From the NCBI GenBank assembly GCA_017893485.1, contig CM030361.1, positions 140,138,461-140,202,460 of the forward strand: a DNA stretch of 64,000 bases. Reading direction: 5' to 3'. Below the pieces are notes generated by a model. The model was not told the origin of the DNA and searched no databases. It worked only from the letters and a program-made list of their open reading frames with translations. Below are positions 46,957 through 58,799 of this stretch, one piece after another. A program made the position numbers and the translations under genes. The stretch comes from Hemerocallis citrina (lineage: Eukaryota; Streptophyta; Magnoliopsida; Asparagales; Asphodelaceae). Within the stretch, counting starts at the first letter, position 1. Every line of letters starts with the position of its first letter.

Positions 46957-49900
46957 GTAACGCCCCCATATTGACTTTAAACTCAATTCTTTCAATTTCT
47001 ATATTACTTTAAACATAAACTAAGATAGTTATATTTCAAGGAAAAATCGGGCAGAGTCTCCCCTGAAATTTCTGCCCTGAAACACAAAAATCTTACGGAA
47101 TTCTGCTCTAAATTCCGTAGCTCACATCACAGGCAATAATATCACGGGCTCCCCAGGCCAAAATGAGCAGAATCACACAGGCAATATATATATATGCTCT
47201 GGGGGCCAAACTCATACTAGAATATCAAATATCAAATAAAAACCATAAATTCCTTTGAAAACGCAGTAAGATTTTTTAGAAAATAATTTGTAAATCATAC
47301 CACAGGGCCCGGTACTCCACAACGAAATGGGTACGGGTCAGCAACATAACATGTCACTCCACACTATACTCATCATCATCATCCACCTACTTATACATCA
47401 CGAATACAATTTAAATCATAAAATTCACCATTCACCCAATTAAACCTTTAAAAAACAAATAGTAAAATGAAGCTCCATCCACAGAACCATGAATCTACAT
47501 CTCACCTCTGCACTGCTGAGGACCTGTAACAGTAGGGGATCTAGGGTAGTCCAGGGACTCCCTAACCCCCCAAACACTAAGGGGTTAGCCATTTCTGGCA
47601 TGAATATAATTTATTAATAAGCAACTAAATTAAACTTTATAAGTAAAACGGAATGAACTTACGAATACCCTGATAATCAAACTTTACTTGAAATCTGAAC
47701 GTGCAAACATCATAAATGGAAATTCACATCAAATATTCACTACATCATTTCCAGTATGCATATCCACACCTGCTTACAAACATACTTAACTTTAATTTGG
47801 AAAATCATTTCCAAATTAGTCGCTTAAGGCCCATCACTTTACGCCTTATGCAAATATTCCTATAGCTTTATTTTCCATAATGCTTTACATTCACAAGCAA
47901 CTCTATTTCCACATAAATCGCACCTCGTTTGTCATTCATTTGCAATTACAGACTCACGACTTATATTCCTTTGCGATCTCATATCACATAACATTGCATT
48001 CATTCATTCTTACAACATATATCATCACGTCTCGTAGTACATCACTTTCACACTCATTATCCACTTCAACTATCACACTCATAATTCATCATGAATGGAA
48101 GCTAAACGTGTATCCTGATTTCCTAGTGTTCGTGTATGTCATGACTTGAAGTCTAATACAAACACAGAATGCAGAACAGATGCATTTAATGTAATGTGAG
48201 CAAGACTCTGGACACACATGCATCCCATACTACATGTGGTCCAGATCAAGCCAACGTACTTAGTCTAATGCAAGCGAGACTTTGGAAATGTATGCATCCC
48301 ATACTACATACTTTCCAAATCAAGCCGTTGTCTCCAAGTTTAGGGATTCGAACCCTCGCTATGCAATGCATTCTAATTTGGTCTACTTCATGTTCCTGAT
48401 GGTATGACATGGTTGGGTTCAAAGCCCGTACGACCCGTTCGTGTCCACCAGCATATACTCGGATCCCATTCAACAGCCGTGACGAACTTAAAGATATACC
48501 GCAGCATACCTATAGCGTCGTATTTCACCGGACCGTAGCCCGTACGACCCGTTCGTGTCCACCAGCATATACTCGGATCCCATTCAACAGCCGTGATGAA
48601 CTTAAACCGCAGCATACCTATAGCGTCGTATTTCACCGGACCGCAGCCCGTACGACCCGTTCGTGTCCACCAGCATATACTCGGATCCCATTCAACAGCC
48701 GTGACGAACTTAAAGATATACCGCAGCATACCTATAGCATCGTATTTCACCGGACCGCAGCCCGTACGACCCGTTCGTGTCCACCAGCATATACTCGGAT
48801 CCCATTCAACAGCCGTGACGAACTTAAAGATATACCACAGCATACCTATAGCATCGTATTTCACCGGACCGCAGCCTGTACGACCCGTTCGTGTCCACCA
48901 GCATATACTCTCAATGGTACATTCTTCTTGCACTCGCTGCACCTTTCCAATATCATGAGGGTTTGCTCACTTATCAGAAGTTTTCGATCTCGGGTCCTAT
49001 GGGAAGGTGGGAGTGTCTACTTCAACTTCCTAGTTGAACACCTCTTTCAGACTCTATCATTTGAGTTTTCGAAAACACAAGTCCCATCAGGTGTACAAAC
49101 AGAGAGAAACTGGTTTACTTAGCCAATAATACTTTTAACTAAGATTGGGCCCGTTCCATCTTTGGAAAATCATAACTCTCAACCTATAAACTGGAATTAC
49201 AAAATCCCAGATGGGTTCGAAAGCTATGACTCCCTACTACGACTCTCTAGTTGGTCAATTTCCCAATTTCTTAACCACTTCAGAGCAAGAAATTCCCAAA
49301 CTTACCCTAAAAAGCATGCTTCTTAACAAAGCTTATAAAAATAAGTTGTTCTTTACCATACAACTATCTCTCTTAGCATTCCACTTATCATACAATGATA
49401 ATCAAAATTCTCCAACGTTCCCACATGCTAAGAACTCACATACACATCACAACACCATGCATGTATATATCTACACAATACATCACCATCACACTGAATA
49501 ATTAAAATCACATCAATTTACCATATACACACCCATTTACCACATAACAACTTTTAACAAAAGAACCTTCAGTATTTCAAATTAAAACTTCATTTAGCTG
49601 AATTAAACAAGGATTGCTTCAAAACCGCCTAAGATTTTATCACAACAGTAAACATGTATTTAGTATGATCATACTCACAAATTGTCTCGCGAAGACTCGA
49701 AGCGCCACCACGCATCCAAAGTCGCTAGTATATCCTATCATCAAAATTTAAAGCGATCAAGGCTCAAGCATCCAAACCAGTTACGGGAAAATAATAATAC
49801 TAACCCCAATTGAACGTCTAGGATACACACGTGCTTTGCACGTAACATTCGAATTCCGACAAGATTCCTATTTTTGAACAATTACTAAAAGCACTCTCAA

Positions 49901-50667
49901 TTTATCCTAATAATCCAACTACAATTTCTACTACCATACGAAAACTAATTCATACACATATAGTTCTCTTTTACAAATTCAAAACCCTAATTTGTTAACA
50001 ACTTGCAAATCCTCTATCAATTTGCTAATTTCTCGTATCTATAACACCCAACCCCTCATAATCTCCCTACTACCATATTTCTACTCAATAGAAATTGAAA
50101 ACACTAAATTTTATACAATAAAATAAAATAGGGTTTACCTTTTCGAAATTCTTTGGAAAAACGGACACCGCCACGATGTAGAGAACTCTTCCATTAGTCT
50201 ACCCCTCAATTTAATTTGAAAACCACGGAGAAACGAGGTGGATTTGAGTGGGGAGAGGGAGAGCCAAAATGGGTTCGGCTGGTTCTTTTCTTTCGGCTGG
50301 GGAAAGAAAACGGGAGGAAGATTGAAGGAGAAGGAAGAAGGAAAAAGGTAGGGAGGGGTTCGTAAATAAGGGAATAAATAAGTAATTAGATAGATAATAA
50401 TAATAGGGAATATTACCCATAGGCCCCTTAGTCTCAAATACATTTCAAATAAACCCAAAAATCTCTACTTTAAGATTACAAACAATACAAAATACATTAA
50501 ACTGCCTCGTAATAATCCTTCAAAATTATAAAATAAAGTAGACAATAATTCTGATATTTCTCAATAACAATCAATTGTTATTAGAAAATACATAATCGTG
50601 TGCAATTCTCAATTGCGCACGGATTACGATGCAAAATAGCCATATGCTATTTTTGCGGGGTATTACA
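46957..50667 (-). mobile_element. solo-LTR-like insertion of another large LTR family
   Basis: The + strand starts TGTAACGCCCCCATATTGAC and ends TTTTGCGGGGTATTACA. Read on the minus strand it starts TGTAATACCCCGC and ends GGGGGCGTTACA, a TG...CA LTR of about 3.7 kb. It contains the GGGGTTAGCCATTTCTGGCA block (47581) also seen in the family G LTRs, a 113-bp tandem repeat, and an ACACGTGCTTTGCACGT motif (49831). The flanks do not show a target duplication (CAAGC versus GTTAC). The Tat gene between protease and mid-RT is missing, so a deletion accompanied or followed the insertion. No protein is encoded. Confidence 0.65.
48424..48910. repeat. 113-bp tandem repeat, about 4.3 copies
   Basis: Units start near 48424, 48537, 48644, 48759 and 48872. 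Each has GCCCGTACGACCCGTTCGTG, the CACCAGCATATACTCGGATC segment and CGTCGTATTTCACCGGACCG. The second unit lacks six bases (107 bp). Units are nearly identical, so the array is young. The long open frames on both strands across it (237 and 184 codons) come from the repeat. Confidence 0.92.
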
Positions 50668-51560
50668 GTTACAAGGTCATGCCCTTCGGGCTGAAGAATG
50701 TCGGTGCCACATACCAAAGGCTCGTCAACAAGGTCTTCAAGAAACAGATAAGGCAGAATATGGAGGTTTATGTCGACGATATGCTCCCCAAAAAGCGGGA
50801 GAGGGCAAGATCATGTCAACGATTTAGAGGAGGCTTTCGGGGTCCTATGATCCCCCAATATGCGACTCATGCGACTCAACCCCTCCAAATGTGCCTTTGC
50901 CGTCACTTCAGGATAATTTCTCGGATTTATAGTCAGCCAACGAGGCATCGAGGAAAACCTCGAGAAGATCCTGGCCATACTAACCATGGCTCCTCAAAGA
51001 AGTGTCAAAGAGGTCAAAGGCTTACGGGTAGACTGGCGGTCATCGGCCGTTTTCTCTCCAAGTCTGGATAAAAATTCGCTCCTGTTCTTCAAAGCCGTTA
51101 AGGGGGCAAAAAGCTTCGAGTGAAGGAACGCTCAACAACAGGCCTTTGACCAGCTGAAGTCATACCTGGCCAACCGCTCGCTCCTCAGCAAACCCGGGCT
51201 GGGCGAACCCTTCTTTCTTTACCTGGTTGCATCAGAGCACGCACTCAGCGCCATATTAGTCATGGAGGAAGATGGGGTCCAGAAGCCCGTATACTATGTC
51301 AGCAAAGTTCTGCACGACATTGAACTCTGATACTCCAAAATGGAAAAGATCGCTTACGCCTTGGTAATCGCCACTTGAAAACTCTGACCATACTTTCAAG
51401 CACATTTCTTCCAAGTCCTAACAGAACAACCATTCAAAACTATCCTCCACAAGCCGGAGAACTCCGGCTGCCTGATCAAGTGGTTGATCAAGCTCAGCCA
51501 ACATGACATCGGCTACCAACCCCGGACGGCCATCAAGGGGTAGGTACTCGCAGAATTTAT
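50668..51560 (+). pseudogene. Tat reverse transcriptase (C-terminal half) and first RNase H
   Basis: The RT resumes with YKVMPFGLKNVGATYQRLVN, then EVYVDDML, where YVDD is the catalytic motif of the palm. The N-terminal half of RT is missing. After a frameshift the thumb is degraded. RNase H follows (about 51210-51420) with FFLYLVASEHALSAILVMEE and KPVYYVSKVL. Stops at 51328-51330, 51376-51378 and 51385-51387 sit at positions where relatives have Arg, Trp and Arg. Confidence 0.85.
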
Positions 51561-51599
51561 CACGAAATGCACCATTCCTAAATCCTCAGAAGTCCTAAA

Positions 51600-51985
51600 G
51601 GACAAATCAATATAGGAAGTCTTTTTAGACGGGTCATCATGCAAAGAAGGAAGGTGTCATACTCAGGAGCCCCGACAACTTCGCTCTCCAGTATTTCCTA
51701 TGTCTAAACTTTCAGGCATCCAACAATGAGGCCGAGTACGAAGCGATGATCGTCGGGCTCGTGCTAGCACACAAAGCGGGGGCAAGATGGGTAAAGGCGT
51801 GCAGCGCTCCCAGCTCGTGGTTAAACAGTTCATTGGGGAGTACAAGGCCTGCGACACCCGGATGATCCTGTACTTAGCCCACGTCAGAGAGCTCATATGT
51901 GTCTTCGAGGAGGCTGCTATCGAGCGCATCCCGAGGGAACACAATACCTAGGCCGATGCCCTTTCCAAGCTCGCATCATCATCTT
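51600..51985 (+). pseudogene. Tat second (plant/archaeal-type) RNase H domain
   Basis: It reads EVFLDGSSCKEG with frame changes to QASNNEAEYEAMIVGLVLAH, then the IPREHNT/ADALSKLAS end, the layout of the additional RNase H found in Tat-lineage elements. The TAG at 51949-51951 sits between T and A where relatives have Gln. At least two frameshifts are present. Confidence 0.75.
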
Positions 51986-52139
51986 TCGAGGGCCTCGATC
52001 ATACAGTCCTCATTAAGATCCTCCTTAAGCCTAGTATCGAGCACCACGAGTTTCTCTGTATCAACGAAGGCATCCAGATAGGCACATGCATGGATCCCAT
52101 CCGAAGATTTTTGTCAAACGGCGAACTCCCCCCAGACCC

Positions 52140-53330
52140 AGCCGAAGCACGATGGACAAGAATTTGATCAGAGAGATTCACCCTTATCGATAATATACTC
52201 TTCAAGTGCTCATACACAAAGCCAAACGGAAGACCGTTGCATGTACCCCGATGAAGTCAAGTACGCACTCCGGGAGCTGCATGAAGGAATTGGGGGAAGC
52301 CATATGGGCAGCAGGTCGCTCGCAAGAAAGGTACTCAACCACGGCTACTATTGACCGACCATACTGCAGGATGCTCATGGTCTTGTGAAGAGGTGCGGCC
52401 CCTGCTAGAGGTTCTCCTCGGTTAGGCGCATGCCCCAGGCCGAACTCAATTCACTCTCGAGCCTAGCCCCCTTCGCCATGTGGGGGATGGACCTGATCGG
52501 CCCGTTTCCTGAGGCTACTAGCCAAAGATGCTTCCTCATAGTGGTCATCGACTATTTCACCAAGTGGATCAAAGCAGAAACCCTGGCCATAATCACCAAA
52601 CATCAATCCCAACAACTCTTCTGAAGAACGTTATCTGTCGGTTCGGGATACAACGTGCGCTTATCTAGGACAACGGAACTCAATTTTCTGGTAAAGTTTT
52701 TGCAATTTTTGCGAAGGCCTCGGGATCTAACAGCGGTTCTCATAGATATCACATCCCCAGTCGAACAGCCAAGCAAAAATGCCAACTACCAGATTCTGGA
52801 TGGTCTCGAGAAATGGTTGGACAACACTGAGGACCTATGGGTCGACGAATTACCCAGCATCCTTTGGTCACATCGAACGACCAAGAGGATCCCTACGGGC
52901 GAGTCTCCTTTCAACCTGACATATGGAACAGAGGCGGTTATCCCGATAGAGATCAGGATTCCTTCGACCAGAATACTGAGTTTCAACGAAGAATCTAACA
53001 CAAGCGACCTCAGGGCCAATCTGGACCTAATCGACGAAATCCACGAGAGATCCACCGTCAGGAGAAACATCTATCAGCAATGGATCGAGAGATACTACAA
53101 CAAGAAGGTTCTCCCGCCAACATCAAAAAGGGTGACCTCATTCTCAGGAAGATCGCTATTTCAGACCCCAGTAAGAGCGGAAAAATCGCCCCAAATGGGA
53201 GAGCCCGTATAAGGTCTCCCAAGTCATATGCCCTGGCACGTACCGACTCGAAAACTTGGAGGGCAGGATGATCAAGAGACCTTGGAATGCAGAACACCGT
53301 ACCAAGTTTCATAAGGGGCTAGAGTAGACC
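52140..53330 (+). pseudogene. Tat integrase pseudogene
   Basis: The zinc-binding HHCC region (about 52260-52400) is recognisable only in frame-shifted pieces (GGSHMGSRS-like text, then CEEVRPL). The catalytic core starts FAMWGMDLIGPFPEATSQRC, FLIVVIDYFTKWIKAE, with the first Asp in MDLIGPF. The second is in DNGTQFS (52668-52688). The C-terminal part at 52655-53212 has ELPSILWSHRTTKRIPTGES, PFNLTYGTEAVIPIEI and IDEIHERSTVRRNIYQQWIE. The reading moves between frames several times. Confidence 0.85.
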
Positions 53331-53429
53331 CCTCTGGTTGTAACCGGTGCTAACGCCACCGTTCTTTTGTAACCGAGCAAGTAAAGACGATGAATTTTCT
53401 TTAATTTTGGTTGTGTTGTTAATTTTACC

Positions 53430-54830
53430 TAGCTGTAACGAGGGATTTCTCAATCTCTTATGTCATCGCCACTCGGCTTGGACTTCGAGCAAATAGCTAG
53501 CTTTCTACTAGTTGCTCGATGCTCGGCATGACCTGCGCCCCCCAAACAAGGGATTTCTCAAATCTCTTATGTCCTCATCACTTGGTTCGAACTTCGAGCA
53601 AACAGCCAGCTTTCTATAAGCTGCTCAACGCTCGTCATGAACTGTGCCCCCAAACGAGAGATTTCTTAATCTCTTACGTCATCGCCACTCGGCTTGGACA
53701 TCGAGCAAACAACCAGCTTTCTACAAGCTGCTCGATGCTCGGCACAACCTGCACCACCCAAACGAGGGATTTCTCAAATCTCTTACGTCCTCGCCACTCG
53801 GCTCGGACTTCGAGCAAACAGCCAGCTTTCTACAAGTTGCTCGATGCTCGGCACGAACTGTGCCCCCCAAACGAGGAATTTCTCAAACCTTTTATGTCCT
53901 CGCCATTCGGCTTGGACTTCGAGCAAATAGCCAGCTTTCTCTAGCTGCTCGACACTTGGCATGACCTGTGGCCCCCAAACGAGGGATTTCTCAAATCTCT
54001 TACGTCCTGCCACTCGGCTAGGACTTCGAGCAAACAACAAGTTTTCTACAAGCTGCTCGACGCTCGACATGACCTGCGCCCCTAAATGAGGGTTTTCTCA
54101 AATCTCTTACGTTCTCGCCATTCGGCGTGGACTTCGAGCAAACAGATAGCTTTCTACAAGTTGCTAGACGCTCGGCATGACCTGCACCACCCAAACAAGG
54201 GATTTCTCAAATCTCTTATGTCCTCGCCACTTGGCTTGGACTTCAAGCAAGCAGCCAGCTTTCGACAAGCTGCACGACGTTCAGCACGAACCGCGCCCCC
54301 CAATCGAGGGATTTCTCAATCTCTTACATCCTCACCACTCTGCTTGGACTTTGAGAAAGCAGTCACTTTCTACAAGCTGCTCGACGCTCGGTACGAAATG
54401 TGCCCCCCAAATGAGATTTCTCAATCTCTTACTTCCTCGGCACTCGGCTTGGACTTCGAACAAGCAGTCAGCTTTCTACAAGCTACTCGACGCTCGGCAC
54501 GAACTATGCCCGCCAAACGTGGGATTTACCAATCTCTTACGTCCTCGCCACTCGGCTTGGACTTTGAGCAAACAGCCAGCCTTTCTACAAGCTGCTCGAT
54601 GCTTAGCACGATATGTGCCCCATAAACGAGGGATTTCTCAATCTTTTTCCTCGCCGTTCGGTTTGTACTTCGAGAAAGCAGCCAGATTTCTACAAGCTTC
54701 TCGATGCTCGGCACGAATTGTGCCCCCCAAACGAGGGATTTCTCAAATCCTTATGTCCTCGCTACTCGGCTTGAACTTTGAGCAACCAGCCAGCTTTCTA
54801 CAAGCTACGTGAACTCTCTACAAGCTGCGC
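53430..54830. repeat. ~112-bp minisatellite array downstream of Tat integrase
   Basis: About 12-13 degenerate units. Each reads roughly GGGATTTCTCAAATCTCTTA, C(G)TCCTCGCCACTCGGCTTGG, ACTTCGAGCAAACAGCCAGC, TTTCTACAAGCTGCTCGACG and CTCGGCACGACCTGCGCCCC. Unit lengths vary around 105-115 bp. The several 100-200 codon open frames across the array are not genes. A core of the unit recurs in the array at 58800-59370. Confidence 0.9.
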
Positions 54831-55500
54831 AGGTCCTCACCCTTCAGTCTGGACTTCGAACCAGCCTTTCTACAAGTCATACAGGTTCACCGTTCGGCAC
54901 GCTTACGTGACACGGTGAATGATTTTCTCTCCGTCCAACCACACCCCCTACAAATGTTTTGATTATATTTATGGCCCTCGCCTTCGGCAAGAACCTCGAG
55001 CTCTGCTCCCCAAGTCGGTCCCTCTCCCACCCGCTGACAACCAGGGCTAAAGCGGCCCCTACGGCCATTACCCCTAACTATTAGAGGGTGATAGGAGAAC
55101 CACCAGGAGCAAGAGCCTTCAAGGAACTGAGGAATGGAGAATGAAAGGGGGAGGGGTTGTAAAGCTAGGGAGGCGACGATACGTATCCTACAGCGCACTA
55201 ATGGTGGCTCAATAAATGCCCATGGAAGGCGAAATGTCTCTAGTTCAATTAATGTTATCAGAAGGCAAAACGATGTGCATTCATCTGGTTCAGGTGGATA
55301 GGGTCTGACATCGGGCTTCGACCGGGGGTCAGCCCCTGTCCTCAGAAACCGACAGGGCTTGATGCCCGAAATATCCCTCGTTGACACCACCAGATCCCTT
55401 TGTCTTACATGGACCTCGACCCCCGGACAAAAGGTAGAGAAAAGTAAAGTCATTTCTATGACAACATACGAAGGTTCATTAATACAATCGGCAAGGCCAC
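54831..55500. other. Tat 3' region between minisatellite and antisense gene
   Basis: No confirmed gene. A 188-codon minus-strand open frame (55453-54887) has no family resemblance that I can recognise and is probably chance in GC-richer sequence. Confidence 0.35.
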
Positions 55501-58430
55501 ATTATTACATGATTATTACAATTGTTACAACCTCAGCCTAATCCTTCTTTTGGGGGACCTTAGAACTGGCACCAGCCAGCTTGAGCCCTATCGAGCGGGT
55601 CTGTTCGTCAGCTCGCCCATCGAGCTGCTTTGGGGTTGCCAAAGAGGACACTCCAGTGACAGAGCTCTGGGCATCACCCAGCCTCGCCATCTCTAGCCTC
55701 AGGGTCAAAGATGCACCTCCAACGGTGGTTCAGTCACTCCCGAAAGGACGAGATCGAGATCCACTCATGTTGAGCATTACCTTGAACCTTCGTATCTCCA
55801 GTTCCTTCTCCACGATCACCTCCAAGAGGGACGATCCCAAGGTCGGTGTCTGAGTGGAAGTACCAGACATTGACCATCTAATCTCAGCGCTCCCCATGTT
55901 GCGGTCGGCAATCGTCTTCTTCAGGTGAGCCAACTCTAAGCTCAACTCCTTCGACTTATTTATGAAATAAGAAATGGCCGCTTCTCGGCCTCGAGCCTAT
56001 TTTCGATAGCGCACCAAGACGGACTCTAGGGACGCAAACTTGCCCCTGAGGTGCCCCACCTCGGAACTACGTGGGTCGACCCCGAGGGGCACGTCCATCT
56101 GGCACAAATAAGGGAAGAGTACATCATTTCGACCCTCAGAAATCTCAAAAACTTACATCACAGATTATGTCAAAGAAATCTCAAGTCAAACGGTCCGTCC
56201 AAAATTTCATTTCATAACCAAAATCCTTACAAAACTGTGGTGGCCAGTCCGCGCTTGGCAAAATACAAAAAATATATATAATATAGAAAGGGCTAAAAAC
56301 TACTGATGGGAAGAGAGGGGAACCTCTTCGCCGGCCTCCGCATCAACAACCGGGTTGGCAGCCCCTACTACGCTCTCCTCGGAGCGCATCGCCTCACCCC
56401 CCTCCTCGTCGTCACCTACGGGCGTATCTGGTTGCCCGAGAAACTCTATCGCATAATGAAACTCCTCGAGCTCGCACTCGGGGAAATAAAACTTGACGTG
56501 TTCGAGGGCCTGGTTGTATGCCTCGTCCTGAGCGGCAATAACCTTGTCTATGGTGGCAGTCTTGGTCTTCTTTATCTCCCGGGCAGCCGCCTTCTTTTTT
56601 TCTCCCTCGGCTCAGACTCAGTCGTCCGCCATGGAAGCCAGTTCGTCTTGAAGAGCCTGCTCATGAGTTGTGGATGCGTCCAACTTTAGCTTCAAGTCCT
56701 TGATCTCACGCTCATACCGTTGAGTGTTTCTCACCTCCATTTGAAGCTCGCGGGAGTGCAGCTTCATCATCTGGGCCCCGACCATGAATGCCTACAAACG
56801 AGAGACAAAGAATTCAAATATATATATATATATATATATATAAAGAGGGGGGGAGTGAGAAGATCATGTTGCAGGACTTTGGTAGTAAAGAGAAACCTTA
56901 CTAATACGCTGGCATGAACCCACCTCCTATAGCAGGACTCGAGGGTCTCGGTCGCCAGGGCCTCTCTATCGCGAGGCGTGCCAAGCTTTTCCACCACCTT
57001 GACCACCACTGGCCCCTCGGTCAACATGTCGGCCTCCCTCATGGCCCATTTCGGAGCCCACAGTCGGAGCCCCTTGTCTCCCATTACGTCCTGAGCGGCA
57101 GGATGAATGGGAGGGATTCTTCCCCTCAGCACCTTTGAAACCCTAACGTTACCGGGGCTAGGAGCCACCTTCAACGAGTCGAGGATCCCCGGGATCTTCT
57201 ATTTCAGATTCGAGGGGCCTTCGCCCCCACTTGAGAAGACCCCTTCTTCTGCTTCAACGACTCGGCTATCCTCTTCTTGGCCAACTAGGCTCGTCTCACT
57301 TTGATCGCGACATCTTCCATATCTACAAAGGAAAAACAAGATTATAAGAACCAAGAGAAAAGGTTAAGAAAAAAGAAAATAAAGCACATATGGGGAGGAA
57401 CGGGGCTCAATTTGATCCTGGCCAAGTGCCTCTCTGTTATGTTAGGCCAGCCGATGCTATTCCCGGACACAATTCGATCCACGTCAGCCCACTCCTCGGC
57501 CATCAAGTCCCTGCTCCTCAGAGGTTTATGACCTTGTAGAAATTCCAGGTTGTGGGAATCTCCCAAGGCACATAATTTCGGACAATAAAGTATTTTGCCT
57601 TCCACCCCTTTATGGAGTCCGGATGTCTGTGAACTACCTTCCTATGGGGACGAGACGAGATGTAGTAAATTCCCTCATACTCACCTGACGAACTGACCCC
57701 CAGCACGGCTCGGAAGTACTTGAGTTTCAAAGGTACTCCCCTCTCCTCACAGAGTAACATGAAGCACATGATCTGCTTCCAAGAGTTCGAGCTGTACTGC
57801 ATCGAGCACGGTCTCCCCTAGTTCAGCACCTCCGTGATGAACGGGTACAGCGGCAACCGTAACCCCAAAGCAAAGGCATCCACCAGGGACATGCAATACC
57901 ATGACGCTAGATTATCCGTGGGACGGAGACCAGGGTTCAGGATCATCAACTCGTACTCCAGCCCTATGAAGTATTTGACCCAAATCAGCGATAGGTCGTC
58001 GACCGTCAAGGCCATCCGGATCTTCTGTCGACCCGACAAAGAAGGTTGCACCCCATATCAAACCAAGTCCCCAACATTGTTCGGATACATCCTAATGGAG
58101 CTCGATTGCTGAAGTAAGGGATGTTGAGCCCATGTTTGGGCAGGAATTCATCCAGTTGTATCGGACTGTCTGGGAGGGTCCACTTCTTCATCTTCTTCCG
58201 AATGCGAGGGGCCTTCGGGGGGGACGGCATCGCCAATTGCTTCAATTTGGAGGCCTCCATCGACGGATCGACCTCCACCACTTCATCATCCTCTCCCTCA
58301 CCAACTGCCCTACCAAGGTCATCCACCGCCTCTTCATTTTCCAAATCAACTAACTCGGCAACTTCCTTCTCTCCCTCTGAGTTACTCAATTCTATTACAA
58401 AGGGCTTTCGACTACGGAGTGGCTAGACAT
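55500..58430 (-). pseudogene. Tat antisense gene (aORF), spliced, frameshifted
   Basis: On the minus strand: an acidic N-terminus (58389-58006, KEVAELVDLENEEAVDDLGR), then YEGIYYISSRPHRKVVHRHP and DSIKGWKAKYFIVRN (57660-57570), the conserved core of the antisense ORF known in Tat elements. Downstream exons follow introns with clear acceptors, TTTTTCCTTTGTAG at about 57322 and TTTGTCTCTCGTTTGTAG at about 56793, and a third near 56102. The C-terminal part (55945-55530) is coiled-coil-like (ELAHLKKTIADR, EVIVEKELEIRRFKVML). One stop (57818-57820) and two frameshifts break it. The gene is transcribed opposite to gag-pol. Its function is unknown. Confidence 0.75.
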
Positions 58431-58799
58431 CATAGACCTGCTCTTTCGTCTCCTAGTATGAGGAATTGGAAAGGAGACCCTCACTACCATGACCAGATGT
58501 GAAGGTAGAAGAACTGGATTGAACCCTCGATAAAATAAAAATACTAACCTTATTTACTGAAAAGTTCGTCGAAAAAGTTGATCGTTGGATACTGAAGAGC
58601 GATTAGTGTGAAAACACAAGGTGAAAAATAAGAGGAGTGGGGGATATATAGGCAGCTTTGCGACACCTCGAAAAACTCAAACAAATCTCAATCGCCATTC
58701 CAGATCCAATGGTTGGCAAGATTTCAACGCTTTGATTTCCACAACCGTGATGTTAGCATCGTACGTGCAACACATGTGTCATGACAACCATAGCAAGCG

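Noticed and set aside
48388..49122. Long open frames on both strands (237 and 184 codons) with repeated CPPAYTRIPFN-like and CWWTRTGRTG-like text
   Set aside because: They are generated by the 113-bp tandem repeat inside an LTR; both strands are open only because the unit lacks stops.
46928..50673. AGTTAC at 46927-46932 and 50667-50672 as a target duplication of the inserted LTR
   Set aside because: The left copy lies 24 bases outside the LTR terminus, so it does not flank the element; treated as coincidence.
53519..54812. Several overlapping frames of 100-211 codons on the + strand
   Set aside because: They are translations of the ~112-bp minisatellite in shifting frames, with no start context or family resemblance.
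54887..55453. 188-codon minus-strand open frame
   Set aside because: No recognisable domain; lies between the minisatellite and the antisense gene in GC-richer sequence where chance frames are longer.
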